From the NCBI GenBank assembly GCA_030673845.1, contig JAUTCQ010000024.1, positions 55,323 to 119,322 of the forward strand: a stretch of DNA of 64,000 nt. The letters are read 5' to 3'. The notes below the pieces were generated by a model. That model saw only the letters and a list, made by a program, of their open reading frames with translations, was not told the DNA's origin and searched no databases. The translations under genes were made by a program, and so were the position numbers. Position 1 is the stretch's first letter; every line of letters begins with the position of its first letter. Positions 43,634-52,451 of this stretch are shown piece after piece. This DNA comes from Verrucomicrobiota bacterium JB022 (GTDB taxonomy: Bacteria; Verrucomicrobiota; Verrucomicrobiia; Opitutales; Oceanipulchritudinaceae).

Positions 43634-45559
43634 TCAGTCGTGCGTGTTGCTGAGGGCGAAGAAAGTCGCCTGAGCGTAGTCGCTGGTAGAACCGCTATTG
43701 TTCTGGTTGTAGACGCCGGCCTTGAAGTACATCCAGTCGTTGGCAAAACCGCTGCCGCTCATGTTCATGGTTTCGACCACGTCCGGTTTGCCTTCGCGGC
43801 TGATGGTGACGGTCAGCGTATTGCCCACCACGTCGATGGTGTAGCTGAATACCTCCCCCAGCTCGATGCCGTCGGAGGGGTTGGAGGCACTGTTGCTGCG
43901 GCTGCCGATCATCTCATACCACTGGGTGCTGCCGATGTTGGGCTCGTGCGCGAAGTAGATGGAGCCTTTGCTGTTTCCCGGCAGCTTTCGGTAATAGAGG
44001 CGGCAGGGCTCGGCGTCGGAGGCGTGGATCTGCCCCACGATCACGCGCCCCACCTTGCCCGAGTCGCCCGTGGTGGAGACATGGTCGACACGCAGGGTGG
44101 CCGTGAGGGTACCGTCGACGCCGCCCGCCGCGTTCTGGTTGGACGTGGTGGAGGTGGAGAACACCCAGTTGTTGCCGTTGATACCGTGCGTACTGATGCT
44201 GGTGTTGCCGGCGCGCAGCATCTCGCGCAGCTCCGTGCGGGAGTAGTTGCTGCCGCTGGTGCTGCCCGCGATGTTGGGGCAGCGGAAGACCATGCCGCCG
44301 CTGCCGGGATCGGTAAAGAACTCGCCAGGGCTTTCGTTGCCCGCATTCACCCAGGATTCCTGCCTTTCGGAAGCGTCGGGCAAGGTGATCTTCCAGGTGC
44401 TCAAGTCAAAGTTTTCGCTGGGCGGCGCATCGGGATCCAGCCCGGTGTCGGGGTCGGGATCGCCTCCGCCGCTGCCGTTGAGCGTCACAACCAACTCGGG
44501 GCGGTTGGCGTGCTCGCGGGAGCGATATTTGGTGTAGACGTTGTTGTTGCCCGCCAAGCGGAAGCTTGCCTCGCTGTTACTGGCGGCGACCTCGGAAGCG
44601 ATGTAGGAGGTGACGTCGTATTCTACCCAGACGCCGTCGTCGCTGTCGCTGAGCGAAGCGGTGTCGAGTGCAAGCGATACGGAGGGGCGATTGTTCCAGG
44701 TGAGCGTGCTCTCGGTCCAACTGTCGCTGGCGGAGGAGACGGTGTGGACGGTGTTGCCGTTGCTCTGCGCGAGGTAGACCCGCAGCTTGGCCTCCGTGAC
44801 GGTGCCGCTGAGGCTGCCGACGTCGAACTGCAACCACGATTCGCGGGTGTTGTCGCTGGTGGAGCCTTCGGCTTTCACCTCCAGATCGGTGTTGGTACCG
44901 TAGTTGGTATTGGCATTGGCGCCCGCGCGGACAAAAGTGTCGTCCGTTGGGTAAAGCGTGGAACTGCTTGGCGTGGCGGTAGTCGTGGTGATCACCAACT
45001 CGGGCTCGTTGCTCGTCTCGCGCGAATCGTAGACCGTGTAGGCATTGTCGCCCGCCACGAGCACGAAGGTCGCGAGGCTGCTGCTGTTTGCCACTTCCGT
45101 CGCCACGCGAGAGGTGACGTCGTACTCCACCCAATAGTCTTCGACGCCGCTGCTGAGGCTGGCGGAGTCGAGGGCCGGGCTGTAGGAGGTGGGTTGATTG
45201 TTCCAGGTGAGGCCAGACTCGCTCCAGCCGTCGTCACCATAGTGGACACTGTGGGTGCTGGAGGCGTTAACTTGGGTGATGTAGACGCGTAGGGTTGCGC
45301 TCGTAACGGTGCCGCTGACGCCGCTGAGGTCGAAGCCGAGCCAGGACTCGCGGGTATTGTCGCTCGTATCGCCTTCGTTTTTGACGACGAGCTGCGTCGC
45401 GGTGCCGTAGTTGCTGCTGGCGTTGCTGCCAGCGCGCACGTAGGCATCTCGACTGGCGGTGAGGGTTTGAGTGGTTTGGGCTTGGAGGGGGTTGAGGAGC
45501 AGACAGAGGGCGGCAACTGAGGCCACCCGGAGGGTTTCGGGGTAGTTTCTTCGTTTCAT
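43634..45559 (-). CDS. Alginate lyase family 7 with two N-terminal DNRLRE (CBM96-type) modules, secreted
   Basis: 641 residues from ATG 45559 (upstream ATG 45589 is less likely). A signal peptide (about 1-28) precedes two similar modules with DAYVRAGSNASSNYGT (about 38) and DTFVRAGANANTNYGT (about 205), each containing SDNTRESW as in the DNRLRE/CBM96 family. The PL7 catalytic jelly roll (about 410-640) has SRTELREM, VGQIHA and YFKAGVYNQ, the three diagnostic motifs. QIH rather than QVH is associated with action at guluronate-containing sites. It would depolymerise alginate outside the cell. TTACCCC lies 47 nt upstream of the start. Confidence 0.93.
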   Translation of the reverse strand: MKRRNYPETLRVASVAALCLLLNPLQAQTTQTLTASRDAYVRAGSNASSNYGTATQLVVKNEGDTSDNTRESWLGFDLSGVSGTVTSATLRVYITQVNASSTHSVHYGDDGWSESGLTWNNQPTSYSPALDSASLSSGVEDYWVEYDVTSRVATEVANSSSLATFVLVAGDNAYTVYDSRETSNEPELVITTTTATPSSSTLYPTDDTFVRAGANANTNYGTNTDLEVKAEGSTSDNTRESWLQFDVGSLSGTVTEAKLRVYLAQSNGNTVHTVSSASDSWTESTLTWNNRPSVSLALDTASLSDSDDGVWVEYDVTSYIASEVAASNSEASFRLAGNNNVYTKYRSREHANRPELVVTLNGSGGGDPDPDTGLDPDAPPSENFDLSTWKITLPDASERQESWVNAGNESPGEFFTDPGSGGMVFRCPNIAGSTSGSNYSRTELREMLRAGNTSISTHGINGNNWVFSTSTTSNQNAAGGVDGTLTATLRVDHVSTTGDSGKVGRVIVGQIHASDAEPCRLYYRKLPGNSKGSIYFAHEPNIGSTQWYEMIGSRSNSASNPSDGIELGEVFSYTIDVVGNTLTVTISREGKPDVVETMNMSGSGFANDWMYFKAGVYNQNNSGSTSDYAQATFFALSNTHD

Positions 45560-45708
45560 AGGGAAGAGCCAGCGCACCTGGTCTTCCATCTCCTACTGCC
45601 TCGGCCGGGGTAAGCGTCATAGGCAATAGTTATGGCTTTCAAGACTTTTAACTATTACAAATTAGTCAGATTGATGACAAGGGGGAAATTCGTGAAACAG
45701 AAGTCGCT

Positions 45709-46647
45709 CTACCGCTGAAAGAAGGCGCGCTGCTTTTCGGAAATGGGCAGCCCTACCCGCTCCATCACTTGCAGCATGTCTTCCCACAACTGGCGCTTGG
45801 CCTCCATGGTGCTGTTGCGCAAGAGGAAGCTGGGGTGGTAGGTCGGCATGAGCGGCACTCCGTGGAAGTCGAGCCAGTTTCCGCGTGTGCGGGTGACGCC
45901 GAGCGGTTTTTCTCCTTGGATGAGGCCGTTGATGGCGGTGCCACCGAGAGCGACAATGACCTTGGGCTGCACGATATCGAGCTGAGCGCGCAGGTATGGC
46001 AGACAGTAGGCCATCTCTTCCTGCGTGGGCGGACGATTGCCCTTGCGCAGGGGGTTGGGCGGTGAGGGACGCCAATTCATGATGTTACCGATGTAGACCT
46101 GCTCGCGCTTGAGGCCCATCGCGCCGATCACCTTGGTCAGCAGCTGACCGGCGGCCCCGACGAAGGGCTCGCGCTGGATCTCCTCATCCGCGCCCGGGGC
46201 TTCGCCGCAGAAAAAGATGTCGGAGTCGAGGCTGCCCACGCCGAAGACCACGCGCTCGGGGTCGCCCGCCTGCTCGTGGCAAACGGGGTCGGCGTAAATC
46301 TGCTCGCGCAGGGCGTCCCACTGCTTCTGCTTGCTCCCCTTGGGCAGCTTGACCTTGGGGGCCTCGGGCAGTTTCGACTGGGCGGCACTCGCCTTGACCT
46401 TGGGCTTGGGCGCGGCCTCGGCCACCGTCGGCAGCTCCAGCTTGAGGTCGGCGGAAGACGTCATGGCGCTGGCCGTGCGCAAGGGAGGCAGCTTGATCTC
46501 TGCCGGCGTCTTCGGGCTGGCGGCGGCCAAAGCGCTCACCCGCTCGCGGAGCTGGCTCAGCGTCTCCGGCGTGAGATAGAGGGAGTCGACCCCTTCCCGG
46601 CGCAGGTGACGCAGTTCGGCGATGACGGCTTCCAGTTGGGCGCGCAT
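45709..46647 (-). CDS. Family 4-type uracil-DNA glycosylase, iron-sulphur cysteines incomplete
   Basis: 312 residues from ATG 46647; a GTG at 46686 is possible. A Lys/Ala/Pro-rich N-terminus (1-110) precedes the glycosylase core with GEAPGADEE (motif A), NRPPTQEEM and YHPSFLL (motif B). It removes uracil from DNA. Canonical family 4 enzymes hold a 4Fe-4S cluster with four Cys; here KCRP is NWRP and the N-terminal CxxC is reduced to one Cys, as in some cluster-less relatives. It follows the cytochrome gene closely on the same strand. Confidence 0.87.
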   Translation of the reverse strand: MRAQLEAVIAELRHLRREGVDSLYLTPETLSQLRERVSALAAASPKTPAEIKLPPLRTASAMTSSADLKLELPTVAEAAPKPKVKASAAQSKLPEAPKVKLPKGSKQKQWDALREQIYADPVCHEQAGDPERVVFGVGSLDSDIFFCGEAPGADEEIQREPFVGAAGQLLTKVIGAMGLKREQVYIGNIMNWRPSPPNPLRKGNRPPTQEEMAYCLPYLRAQLDIVQPKVIVALGGTAINGLIQGEKPLGVTRTRGNWLDFHGVPLMPTYHPSFLLRNSTMEAKRQLWEDMLQVMERVGLPISEKQRAFFQR

Positions 46648-46698
46648 GTCTTCATTAGAGGCAGAGGGGGCGTGCGCGACCAGCACGAAATGCAGCCG

Positions 46699-47685
46699 CT
46701 ACTCAGCTGGCGGCGTAAACGCCACGATCTCGCTGCGCACGGGCGGCTGCGTCATGAGGAAGTCGTAGATCGCACCCAGGTCGTCCGTGCTCATCCCGGC
46801 GTAATAGGTCCAAGGCATCGCGGTATTGAACTCGCCGGGGACCACGGTCGGGGGGCGGTAGGTCAGAAGATCGAAGGACTTGAAGCGGGCGATGAACATT
46901 TCGCGCGTCCATCGCCCGATCCCGGTTTCGTGGTCGGGCGAGATGTTGCGCGAGCGTGCGATACCGCCAGTGGGCAAAGGGAATTCGCGACCACCGGCAA
47001 AGCTGCGGGTGAAGTCGGGCTTGCCCTGGATCATCGGCGTATGACAGTCGGCGCAGGCGCCCATGGTGGTGAGGTAGGCACCGTAGGCCACGGTGTCGCT
47101 TCGCTCGGGCGGCTGCGGGGCCAACTCAACGTCGCTCGGCATGAGGTGCACGATGAAGTTCATGGGGAAGTTGTGCTTCGAGCCCGGCACCGCATTTTCG
47201 ATCGGCGGCAAGGTGCGCAGGTAGGCGATCAGCGCCTTGATGTCGGCGTCGCTGGTGCGCGCATAGCCGTGGTAAGGCATGATGGGGAAATACGGCTCGC
47301 CCTCGCGGTCGACCCCGACGGTCAGCGCGCGGTAGAGCTCGCCATCGGTCCACTCGGCAAGCGCCGCCGGGGTGATGTTGGGCGCGTAATAATAGCCGGG
47401 CAGGCCCTCGGCGGGGGTGAAGGGCTTGCCTCCCTGCCCAAGCGTGCCGGGCTCGAACGGGAACGAAAAGCGCGTGATTTGCGGGGCCGAATGGCACTCC
47501 GCGCAGGCCGCCACATGATGGAAGAGGTAACGGCCGCGCTCGACCATTTCGGGCGTGGCAACGACCGTGAGATCGGGGGCGGGCTTGACCTTGGGCAGCG
47601 CAAAACGCACGTAGCCAAGCAAAGCGGCAACACCGATGACGACCATGAGAACGAGAGCAGCAAGCAGACGCAGGAGCAACTTCAT
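46699..47685 (-). CDS. Membrane-anchored dihaem c-type cytochrome
   Basis: 328 residues. An uncleaved N-terminal helix (about 5-25) anchors two cytochrome c domains with haem motifs CAECH (about residue 60) and CADCH (about 208), each followed at a distance by Met candidates for the sixth ligand. It would carry electrons in the periplasm, possibly as the cytochrome subunit of a dehydrogenase, though no dehydrogenase is adjacent. It precedes the UDG gene closely and may be co-transcribed with it by accident of spacing. Confidence 0.9.
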   Translation of the reverse strand: MKLLLRLLAALVLMVVIGVAALLGYVRFALPKVKPAPDLTVVATPEMVERGRYLFHHVAACAECHSAPQITRFSFPFEPGTLGQGGKPFTPAEGLPGYYYAPNITPAALAEWTDGELYRALTVGVDREGEPYFPIMPYHGYARTSDADIKALIAYLRTLPPIENAVPGSKHNFPMNFIVHLMPSDVELAPQPPERSDTVAYGAYLTTMGACADCHTPMIQGKPDFTRSFAGGREFPLPTGGIARSRNISPDHETGIGRWTREMFIARFKSFDLLTYRPPTVVPGEFNTAMPWTYYAGMSTDDLGAIYDFLMTQPPVRSEIVAFTPPAE

Positions 47686-47797
47686 GAGGGGCGGACGATA
47701 TGAGCGCCCCTGATGCCCGCAAGCAGGATTTGTTAAGCTCTCGGAGATTTACAAATTACTTGAAATCGGTCCAGGCAAACGGCGTTTACGATGGATC

Positions 47798-48616
47798 TCA
47801 AACGCTCCTGGGGTCAGACAGGCCCGCGCGATAGCGTTTGGCAAGCAAGTCGACAATCGCCGGGTGCGTGCCTACCAGGTCGGTGCGGTAAGTCTGCAGC
47901 CTTGGGTATTCAGCCTGAGCCTCTGCACAGATGGTGGCCACGTCTCCCCCTTCACCGGCGTGTCGCCCCGGGGACAGGAACAGCAGCGAGACGATGACCG
48001 GCCCGTCGTGGAAGCCCGGCTGGCGCAGGAGACGCGCCAGCAGCGGCTCGTTGAAGTCGTATTCCGGCCCCTCGCGACGTTCCATCGAGCAGCCCACCAC
48101 CTGATGGCCGAGGATATCCGTCAACTGCTGGGCCACCTGATCGCGCACCGCCGCCACCTCGATCTTGGGCGATCCGTGGTCGCACAGCGCGAGCGGCACG
48201 TCGCGCAGGCCCTCGCGCTGCTGCACTTCGCGCACGCGCGCAGCAAGGATCTCGGCGAGGTCTGGCTGGGCGGGGTCGAAGAGGAACGGCGCCACCTGCA
48301 CGCGGATGTCGCCGTAGCGCTCGCGCAGCTTGGCCAGGCGCTCAGGCAGGTAGTCGTTGATGGCACCCGTTGGCCCGAAGAAAAACGGGATGAGGTAAAA
48401 GTCTCGCTCCCCGGCCTCGATCGCGCGTTTGGTCTGCCGCTCCCATACCAGGGCTTCTTCGCCCCCGAGCAGGGCCGGATCGATCTTGCTGCTGTGGAGC
48501 ATCGAAACGGGTAATACTTCGTGCCCCACCCGCTCGCTCAGCGCCGCAGCCACCGCGCGCAGGTTGAGCACCGAGTCGGGCCGCAGCGAGCCATTGTCGA
48601 TCAGGAATGCTTGCAT
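47798..48616 (-). CDS. CbiX/SirB-like chelatase family protein
   Basis: 272 residues from ATG 48616, in the two-domain length of CbiX-L proteins. The second half has LCDHGSPKIEV with the metal-ligand His; the first half reads LIDNGSLRPDS, with Asn replacing the usual His of DHGSR. The family inserts cobalt or iron into sirohydrochlorin. It follows the IroE-like esterase gene by 43 bp, so a link to siroheme or iron supply is plausible. Chelatase activity is inferred. Confidence 0.82.
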   Translation of the reverse strand: MQAFLIDNGSLRPDSVLNLRAVAAALSERVGHEVLPVSMLHSSKIDPALLGGEEALVWERQTKRAIEAGERDFYLIPFFFGPTGAINDYLPERLAKLRERYGDIRVQVAPFLFDPAQPDLAEILAARVREVQQREGLRDVPLALCDHGSPKIEVAAVRDQVAQQLTDILGHQVVGCSMERREGPEYDFNEPLLARLLRQPGFHDGPVIVSLLFLSPGRHAGEGGDVATICAEAQAEYPRLQTYRTDLVGTHPAIVDLLAKRYRAGLSDPRSV

Positions 48617-48659
48617 GGCCCACAAGATGGACGCCTGAATCGCAAAGGCCAAGCGCGCG

Positions 48660-49574
48660 CTACGGTTTCAACGACTGCCCCACCGCCCAGCGCAGGGCAA
48701 ACGGCAGCGACTCGGTCAACATCGGGCCGTGACTCAAACCCGGCAGGGTCTCGAAATGCACCTCCAGCGTCGACAAGGCGTCAAGGCGACTCGCCAACTG
48801 CTCCGCCGCATCATCCGGGAAGCCGGGAGCACGTCGGCTGGCATCTTCCTTTTCGCCCACCAGCAGGAGGAGGCGCTTCGGGTCGTGGCGTTCCCGGGCG
48901 GCAAAGGCACGCTCTTCCCTCGCCATGAGTTCGGGAGCCCACCAGAGCGAGGGGCTCGCGGCAACGTAAGCCGTAAAGCTATCGGGGCGCGTAAACAGTG
49001 TATGCAATACGAGCAGGCCGCCAAACGAGTGGCCCCATAGTGTCTGACGCTGCGGATCGACCGTCACCCGCCGCTCGACCTCCGGGCGGATGGTCCCCTG
49101 CAGCAGGTCGAGGAAGGCATCGGCTCCCCCTTGACGCCTGCCACGCGCGTCTTCCGATTCACCGCCGGGCAGGGTGTAGTCGTAGATCCGCGCGGGAATG
49201 TCGAAGCGCAAGTCGGTCTGGTAACCAATCGCGACCAGCACGGGCAAGGCATCGGGCGCAACCGCCGTCAAGGCATCCGCATCCAGGTCGGAGAAGGCAG
49301 CATTGCCGTCGAGCAGGTAAAGCACCGGGTAGCCCGCTTCCGGGGCCGGTCGCTGCGGGATCGCGAGATAGATGCGGTAGTGGCGCGCGCCGTCTTGCGA
49401 ATCGAGGGCCCACTCCTGAAAACGGTAGAGTTCTGCCCCTGCCTGCGAGAGGGTCGGCTGCATCTTCTGCTCGATCCGTGGTTGGGCGGCAACTGGTGTG
49501 CAGAGCAGCCATGCCAGCGTGAGGAAGGACAAAAGAGCAAGGGAGCGAGGAAAGGATTTACAAGCGTAGCGCAT
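48660..49574 (-). CDS. Secreted esterase, IroE/Fes-like alpha/beta hydrolase (siderophore esterase candidate)
   Basis: 304 residues from ATG 49574. A signal peptide (about 1-30, ending VAAQ) is followed by YRIYLAIPQRPAPEAGYPVLYLLDGNAAF, shortened here, the start of the putative-esterase domain, and LWGHSFGGLLVLH, the nucleophile elbow seen in IroE and BesA-type siderophore esterases. GLSHGPML has the likely His. It would hydrolyse ferric siderophore lactones in the periplasm. It is divergent from the DsbA-like gene with only 27 bp between, where a Fur-box-like site lies. Confidence 0.85.
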   Translation of the reverse strand: MRYACKSFPRSLALLSFLTLAWLLCTPVAAQPRIEQKMQPTLSQAGAELYRFQEWALDSQDGARHYRIYLAIPQRPAPEAGYPVLYLLDGNAAFSDLDADALTAVAPDALPVLVAIGYQTDLRFDIPARIYDYTLPGGESEDARGRRQGGADAFLDLLQGTIRPEVERRVTVDPQRQTLWGHSFGGLLVLHTLFTRPDSFTAYVAASPSLWWAPELMAREERAFAARERHDPKRLLLLVGEKEDASRRAPGFPDDAAEQLASRLDALSTLEVHFETLPGLSHGPMLTESLPFALRWAVGQSLKP

Positions 49575-49577
49575 CTT

Positions 49578-49596
49578 GAGATTAAGTATCGGTATC
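49578..49596 (-). promoter_or_regulatory. Fur-box-like site between IroE-like and DsbA-like genes
   Basis: The minus-strand 19-mer beginning GATACCGATACTT matches the GATAATGAT-ATCATTATC consensus at 13 of 19 positions by eye. It fills most of the 27-bp divergent region, so it could control both genes. Binding is not shown. Confidence 0.5.
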
Positions 49597-49601
49597 ATCC
49601 A

Positions 49602-50282
49602 ATGAAGCAGACGCAGAAAAAACAAGTCGCGAGTGCACTGGATCGCTTGACGCGTTGTGTTTTGCTGGCGCTGGGGCTGGGGCTGACCCTCGCCGCGACG
49701 GCCTATGGGCAAACGGCAGTCGACGCCAAACTGGGAGCACCGTTTGCCCAGAAGGAGCGCCCTACCCTCGGTGCCGAAGGCGCGACGATCCAGGTGATCG
49801 AGGTACGCGCGTTTGACTGCGATCATTGCCAGGCCTTCCACGCCCAAGCCTTCCCGACCTTGCGTGAGCGCTTTGTCGACAGCGGCCTCGTGGCCTGGAC
49901 CATGCTCGATACGGCCCTCGACCCCAAAGCTGACCGAACCCTGCTGAAGGTCGCACATTGCCTGCGGAAACGGGGCCACTACTGGGACAGCCACGAGCTG
50001 TTTTTCGCCGATCACTTTTCGACCGCCTTCCTGATCTTCGACGCCGCCGACCGCGCAGGAGTGGAGCCCGACGCCTTCAAGGCTTGCGTGAACGACCCGA
50101 CGATCCAAGAGCTGGTGGAGAGCGATTTCGCGGAAGTCGCAAAGCTGAAGATCCGCCAGCTTCCGACCTTTCTCCTGCGCAAGAAGCGCTGGGACGGCTT
50201 GCCCGTCGAAGTCCGCCTCGAAGGCGAGCAGACGGTCGAAAGCCTGCAGCGCGCGATCGAGCGGCTGAAGGACGTGCGCTGA
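49602..50282 (+). CDS. DsbA-like thioredoxin-fold protein, exported
   Basis: 226 residues from ATG 49602. A signal peptide (about 1-36, ending AYGQ) precedes a thioredoxin-fold domain with the CDHC active site (about 73-76) and the cis-Pro region RQLPTFLL (about 188). Length and layout fit DsbA-type oxidoreductases or thioredoxin_4 members that make or break disulphides in the periplasm. Location inside the iron-acquisition cluster suggests service to its receptor or esterase, but no specific client is evident. Confidence 0.88.
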   Translation: MKQTQKKQVASALDRLTRCVLLALGLGLTLAATAYGQTAVDAKLGAPFAQKERPTLGAEGATIQVIEVRAFDCDHCQAFHAQAFPTLRERFVDSGLVAWTMLDTALDPKADRTLLKVAHCLRKRGHYWDSHELFFADHFSTAFLIFDAADRAGVEPDAFKACVNDPTIQELVESDFAEVAKLKIRQLPTFLLRKKRWDGLPVEVRLEGEQTVESLQRAIERLKDVR

Positions 50283-50318
50283 CGCTGAAGCAGCACTACA
50301 GTTAGCGATTAGCTTGTT

Positions 50319-50384
50319 TGATATTGAGATTCTTTCGCATGAAAGGTTGACTTCTGTGCATCAGAAGAATGTGTCTCAATATCA
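50319..50384. promoter_or_regulatory. Paired inverted Fur-box-like sites and hairpin at the TonB receptor 3 start
   Basis: TGATATTGAGA (50319-50329) and TCTCAATATCA (50374-50384) are perfect 11-bp inverted repeats. Reading out from each, 50320-50338 (plus) and 50365-50383 (minus) each match the Fur consensus at about 13 of 19 positions. Inside, CTTCTG (50351-50356) and CAGAAG (50362-50367) form a second hairpin. The right arm ends in the A of the ATG at 50384. Confidence 0.5.
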
Positions 50385-52444
50385 TGTTGGTGAACTCCAC
50401 ATCCTGTCTCCTTGCAAATTCCCTGCGCCGTTTCGGCAGCCTGCAGCAAGCCCTCGCGCTTGGATTGCTGGCTGCGACCCCGGTTTCCGTCGCCGCCCAG
50501 GCTGGCGCCCCGAGCGAAGAAAACACTGTCGAACTGGACGAATTCGTGACCACGGCGTCCTCGCGCTCGATGCTGATCGAAGACGCGCCGGCCAGCATCT
50601 CCGTCGTGTCTACAGAAGACCTGCAGATCCGCCCGATCCAGGACATTACGCAGGCTCTCGGCCTCGTCGAAGGCGTGACGCTCCTGCGCAGCGGCAACCA
50701 GCGCAAGATCCAGATGCGCGGCCTTGGCGCGGATTACACGCTGATCATGATCGACGGCAAGCGCGTCAACACGGCTGCGAACATGTTCCGTGGCAACGAC
50801 TACGACGCCAGTTGGGTGCCGATCGAGGCCATCCAGCGCGTGGAAGTGGTGCGTGGGCCGATGTCGACGCTCTATGGCTCCGATGCGATCGGGGGCGTGG
50901 TCAACATCATCACCAAGCCGGTCGGCAGCACCTGGGCAGGCTCGCTGACGGGTGACTACACCTTCCAGGAAGACAGCGATGCGGGCGATGCCTACAAGGG
51001 CGGCTTCTTCGTCAGTGGCCCGATCGTCAACGACACCCTCGGGATCAAGGTGTGGGGCGGCTTCAGCAAGCGCCAGGAAGACGACGACGATATCAACCCC
51101 GCAGATCCGAACACGGGAGCGCGCCAGCCGGGCTTCGCCGACCGCGAAGAGAAATTCGTCAACGGCACCGTGACTTACACCCCGACCGACGACACCAAGA
51201 TCGACGCCCAGTATGGCTTCAGCCGCCAGAACCATGACGACTTCATCATGGAGCGGCAGGACTACATGCTGTCGGCCGAGCAGTATTTCGGCTTCGGCGA
51301 TGGCCGCCTGCGCCTTTATGGCGACCAGGTCGAAAACCTGACCGGAAGCACCACCGGCGAAGAAAACCCCAACAAGGCCAAAAATTGGGCGGCCGATGCC
51401 CGCCTTGTGGTGCCGTGGGAGCGTGCGCGTCAAACCTTCAGCCTCGGCGGCGAATACCGCAACCAGCACCTACGCGACGAAACGCTACTGGCAGGCTGGC
51501 CGGGGGCGCCCGACTTTGGGCAAAACCCGACGACGGAAGTAGACCAGTACGCGTTCTTCATCGAAGATGAAATCAAGCTGCTGGAAGACTTGACGCTGAC
51601 CATCGGCAATCGCTTCGACGACCACGAGAACTTTGGCAGCCACAACAGCCCGCGCGCCTACCTGATCTACCAGCCAATCGACAGGCTGAGCTTCCGTGCG
51701 GGTTGGGCTGAAGCGTTCCGCGCACCGACGCTGCTGCAAAACAGCCCCAACTGGGGCTCCGTCTCCTGCGGCAGTCGCACGGAAGGTTGCTTCATCATCG
51801 GTTCGGAAGACCTGAAGCCCGAGGAAAGCACCAGCTACGAGTTCGGCGCTCGCTGGGACGATACGCGCTGGGCTGCGTCGATCACCTTATTCCACAACGA
51901 GCTGGAAAACATGATCGACATCACCAGCCGCACCCGCGACCCCGCGCTTGCGCCGAGCTACCCCAACTTTGTCGGTTTCCTTGCCGACGGCCGCCCGATC
52001 TTTGCCTACCAGAACATCGCCAAGGTCGAATCCCAGGGGGTGGAAGTCAGCGTGCAGGCCGACGTAACGGAGCAAGTGGGCCTGCGCTTCGCCTACACCT
52101 TCCTCGAAACGGAAAACAAGTCGACCGCCAACCCCTACCCGCTCATTTACCAGCCGAAGCACTCCGGCTCGGTCACGGTCGACTGGCGGCCCACCGACAA
52201 GCTCTCGTTCTTCGTAACGGGCAACTACATCGGCAACCAGTATATCTTCTCGTCGGCTTCCGCGCAGATCGAGCAGGGCGACTACACGCTGTTCGACTTT
52301 GGCACGCGCTACGAGCTGGCCGAATGGCTGACCTTGCGCGCCGGGGTGCTCAACTTTACCGACCGCACCTTCGAGCGCATCAGCAGCTCCGAGTTCAACG
52401 AAGAGGGCCGCCGCTACTTCGTGGCGGGCACGTATCACTTCTAG
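50384..52444 (+). CDS. TonB-dependent siderophore receptor
   Basis: 686 residues from ATG 50384; an ATG at 50369 would add five. A signal peptide (about 1-39) is followed by ELDEFVTTASS and a plug domain (QDITQALGLVEGVTLLRSGN, shortened; DAIGGVVNIITKPVGS), then a 22-strand-type barrel ending YFVAGTYHF. Length is that of FepA/CirA-class iron receptors, much shorter than the two glycan-type receptors. It is 7 bp upstream of a Fes-like gene and preceded by Fur-like sites, so ferric siderophore uptake is the likely role. Confidence 0.92.
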   Translation: MLVNSTSCLLANSLRRFGSLQQALALGLLAATPVSVAAQAGAPSEENTVELDEFVTTASSRSMLIEDAPASISVVSTEDLQIRPIQDITQALGLVEGVTLLRSGNQRKIQMRGLGADYTLIMIDGKRVNTAANMFRGNDYDASWVPIEAIQRVEVVRGPMSTLYGSDAIGGVVNIITKPVGSTWAGSLTGDYTFQEDSDAGDAYKGGFFVSGPIVNDTLGIKVWGGFSKRQEDDDDINPADPNTGARQPGFADREEKFVNGTVTYTPTDDTKIDAQYGFSRQNHDDFIMERQDYMLSAEQYFGFGDGRLRLYGDQVENLTGSTTGEENPNKAKNWAADARLVVPWERARQTFSLGGEYRNQHLRDETLLAGWPGAPDFGQNPTTEVDQYAFFIEDEIKLLEDLTLTIGNRFDDHENFGSHNSPRAYLIYQPIDRLSFRAGWAEAFRAPTLLQNSPNWGSVSCGSRTEGCFIIGSEDLKPEESTSYEFGARWDDTRWAASITLFHNELENMIDITSRTRDPALAPSYPNFVGFLADGRPIFAYQNIAKVESQGVEVSVQADVTEQVGLRFAYTFLETENKSTANPYPLIYQPKHSGSVTVDWRPTDKLSFFVTGNYIGNQYIFSSASAQIEQGDYTLFDFGTRYELAEWLTLRAGVLNFTDRTFERISSSEFNEEGRRYFVAGTYHF

Positions 52445-52451
52445 CCTAATC

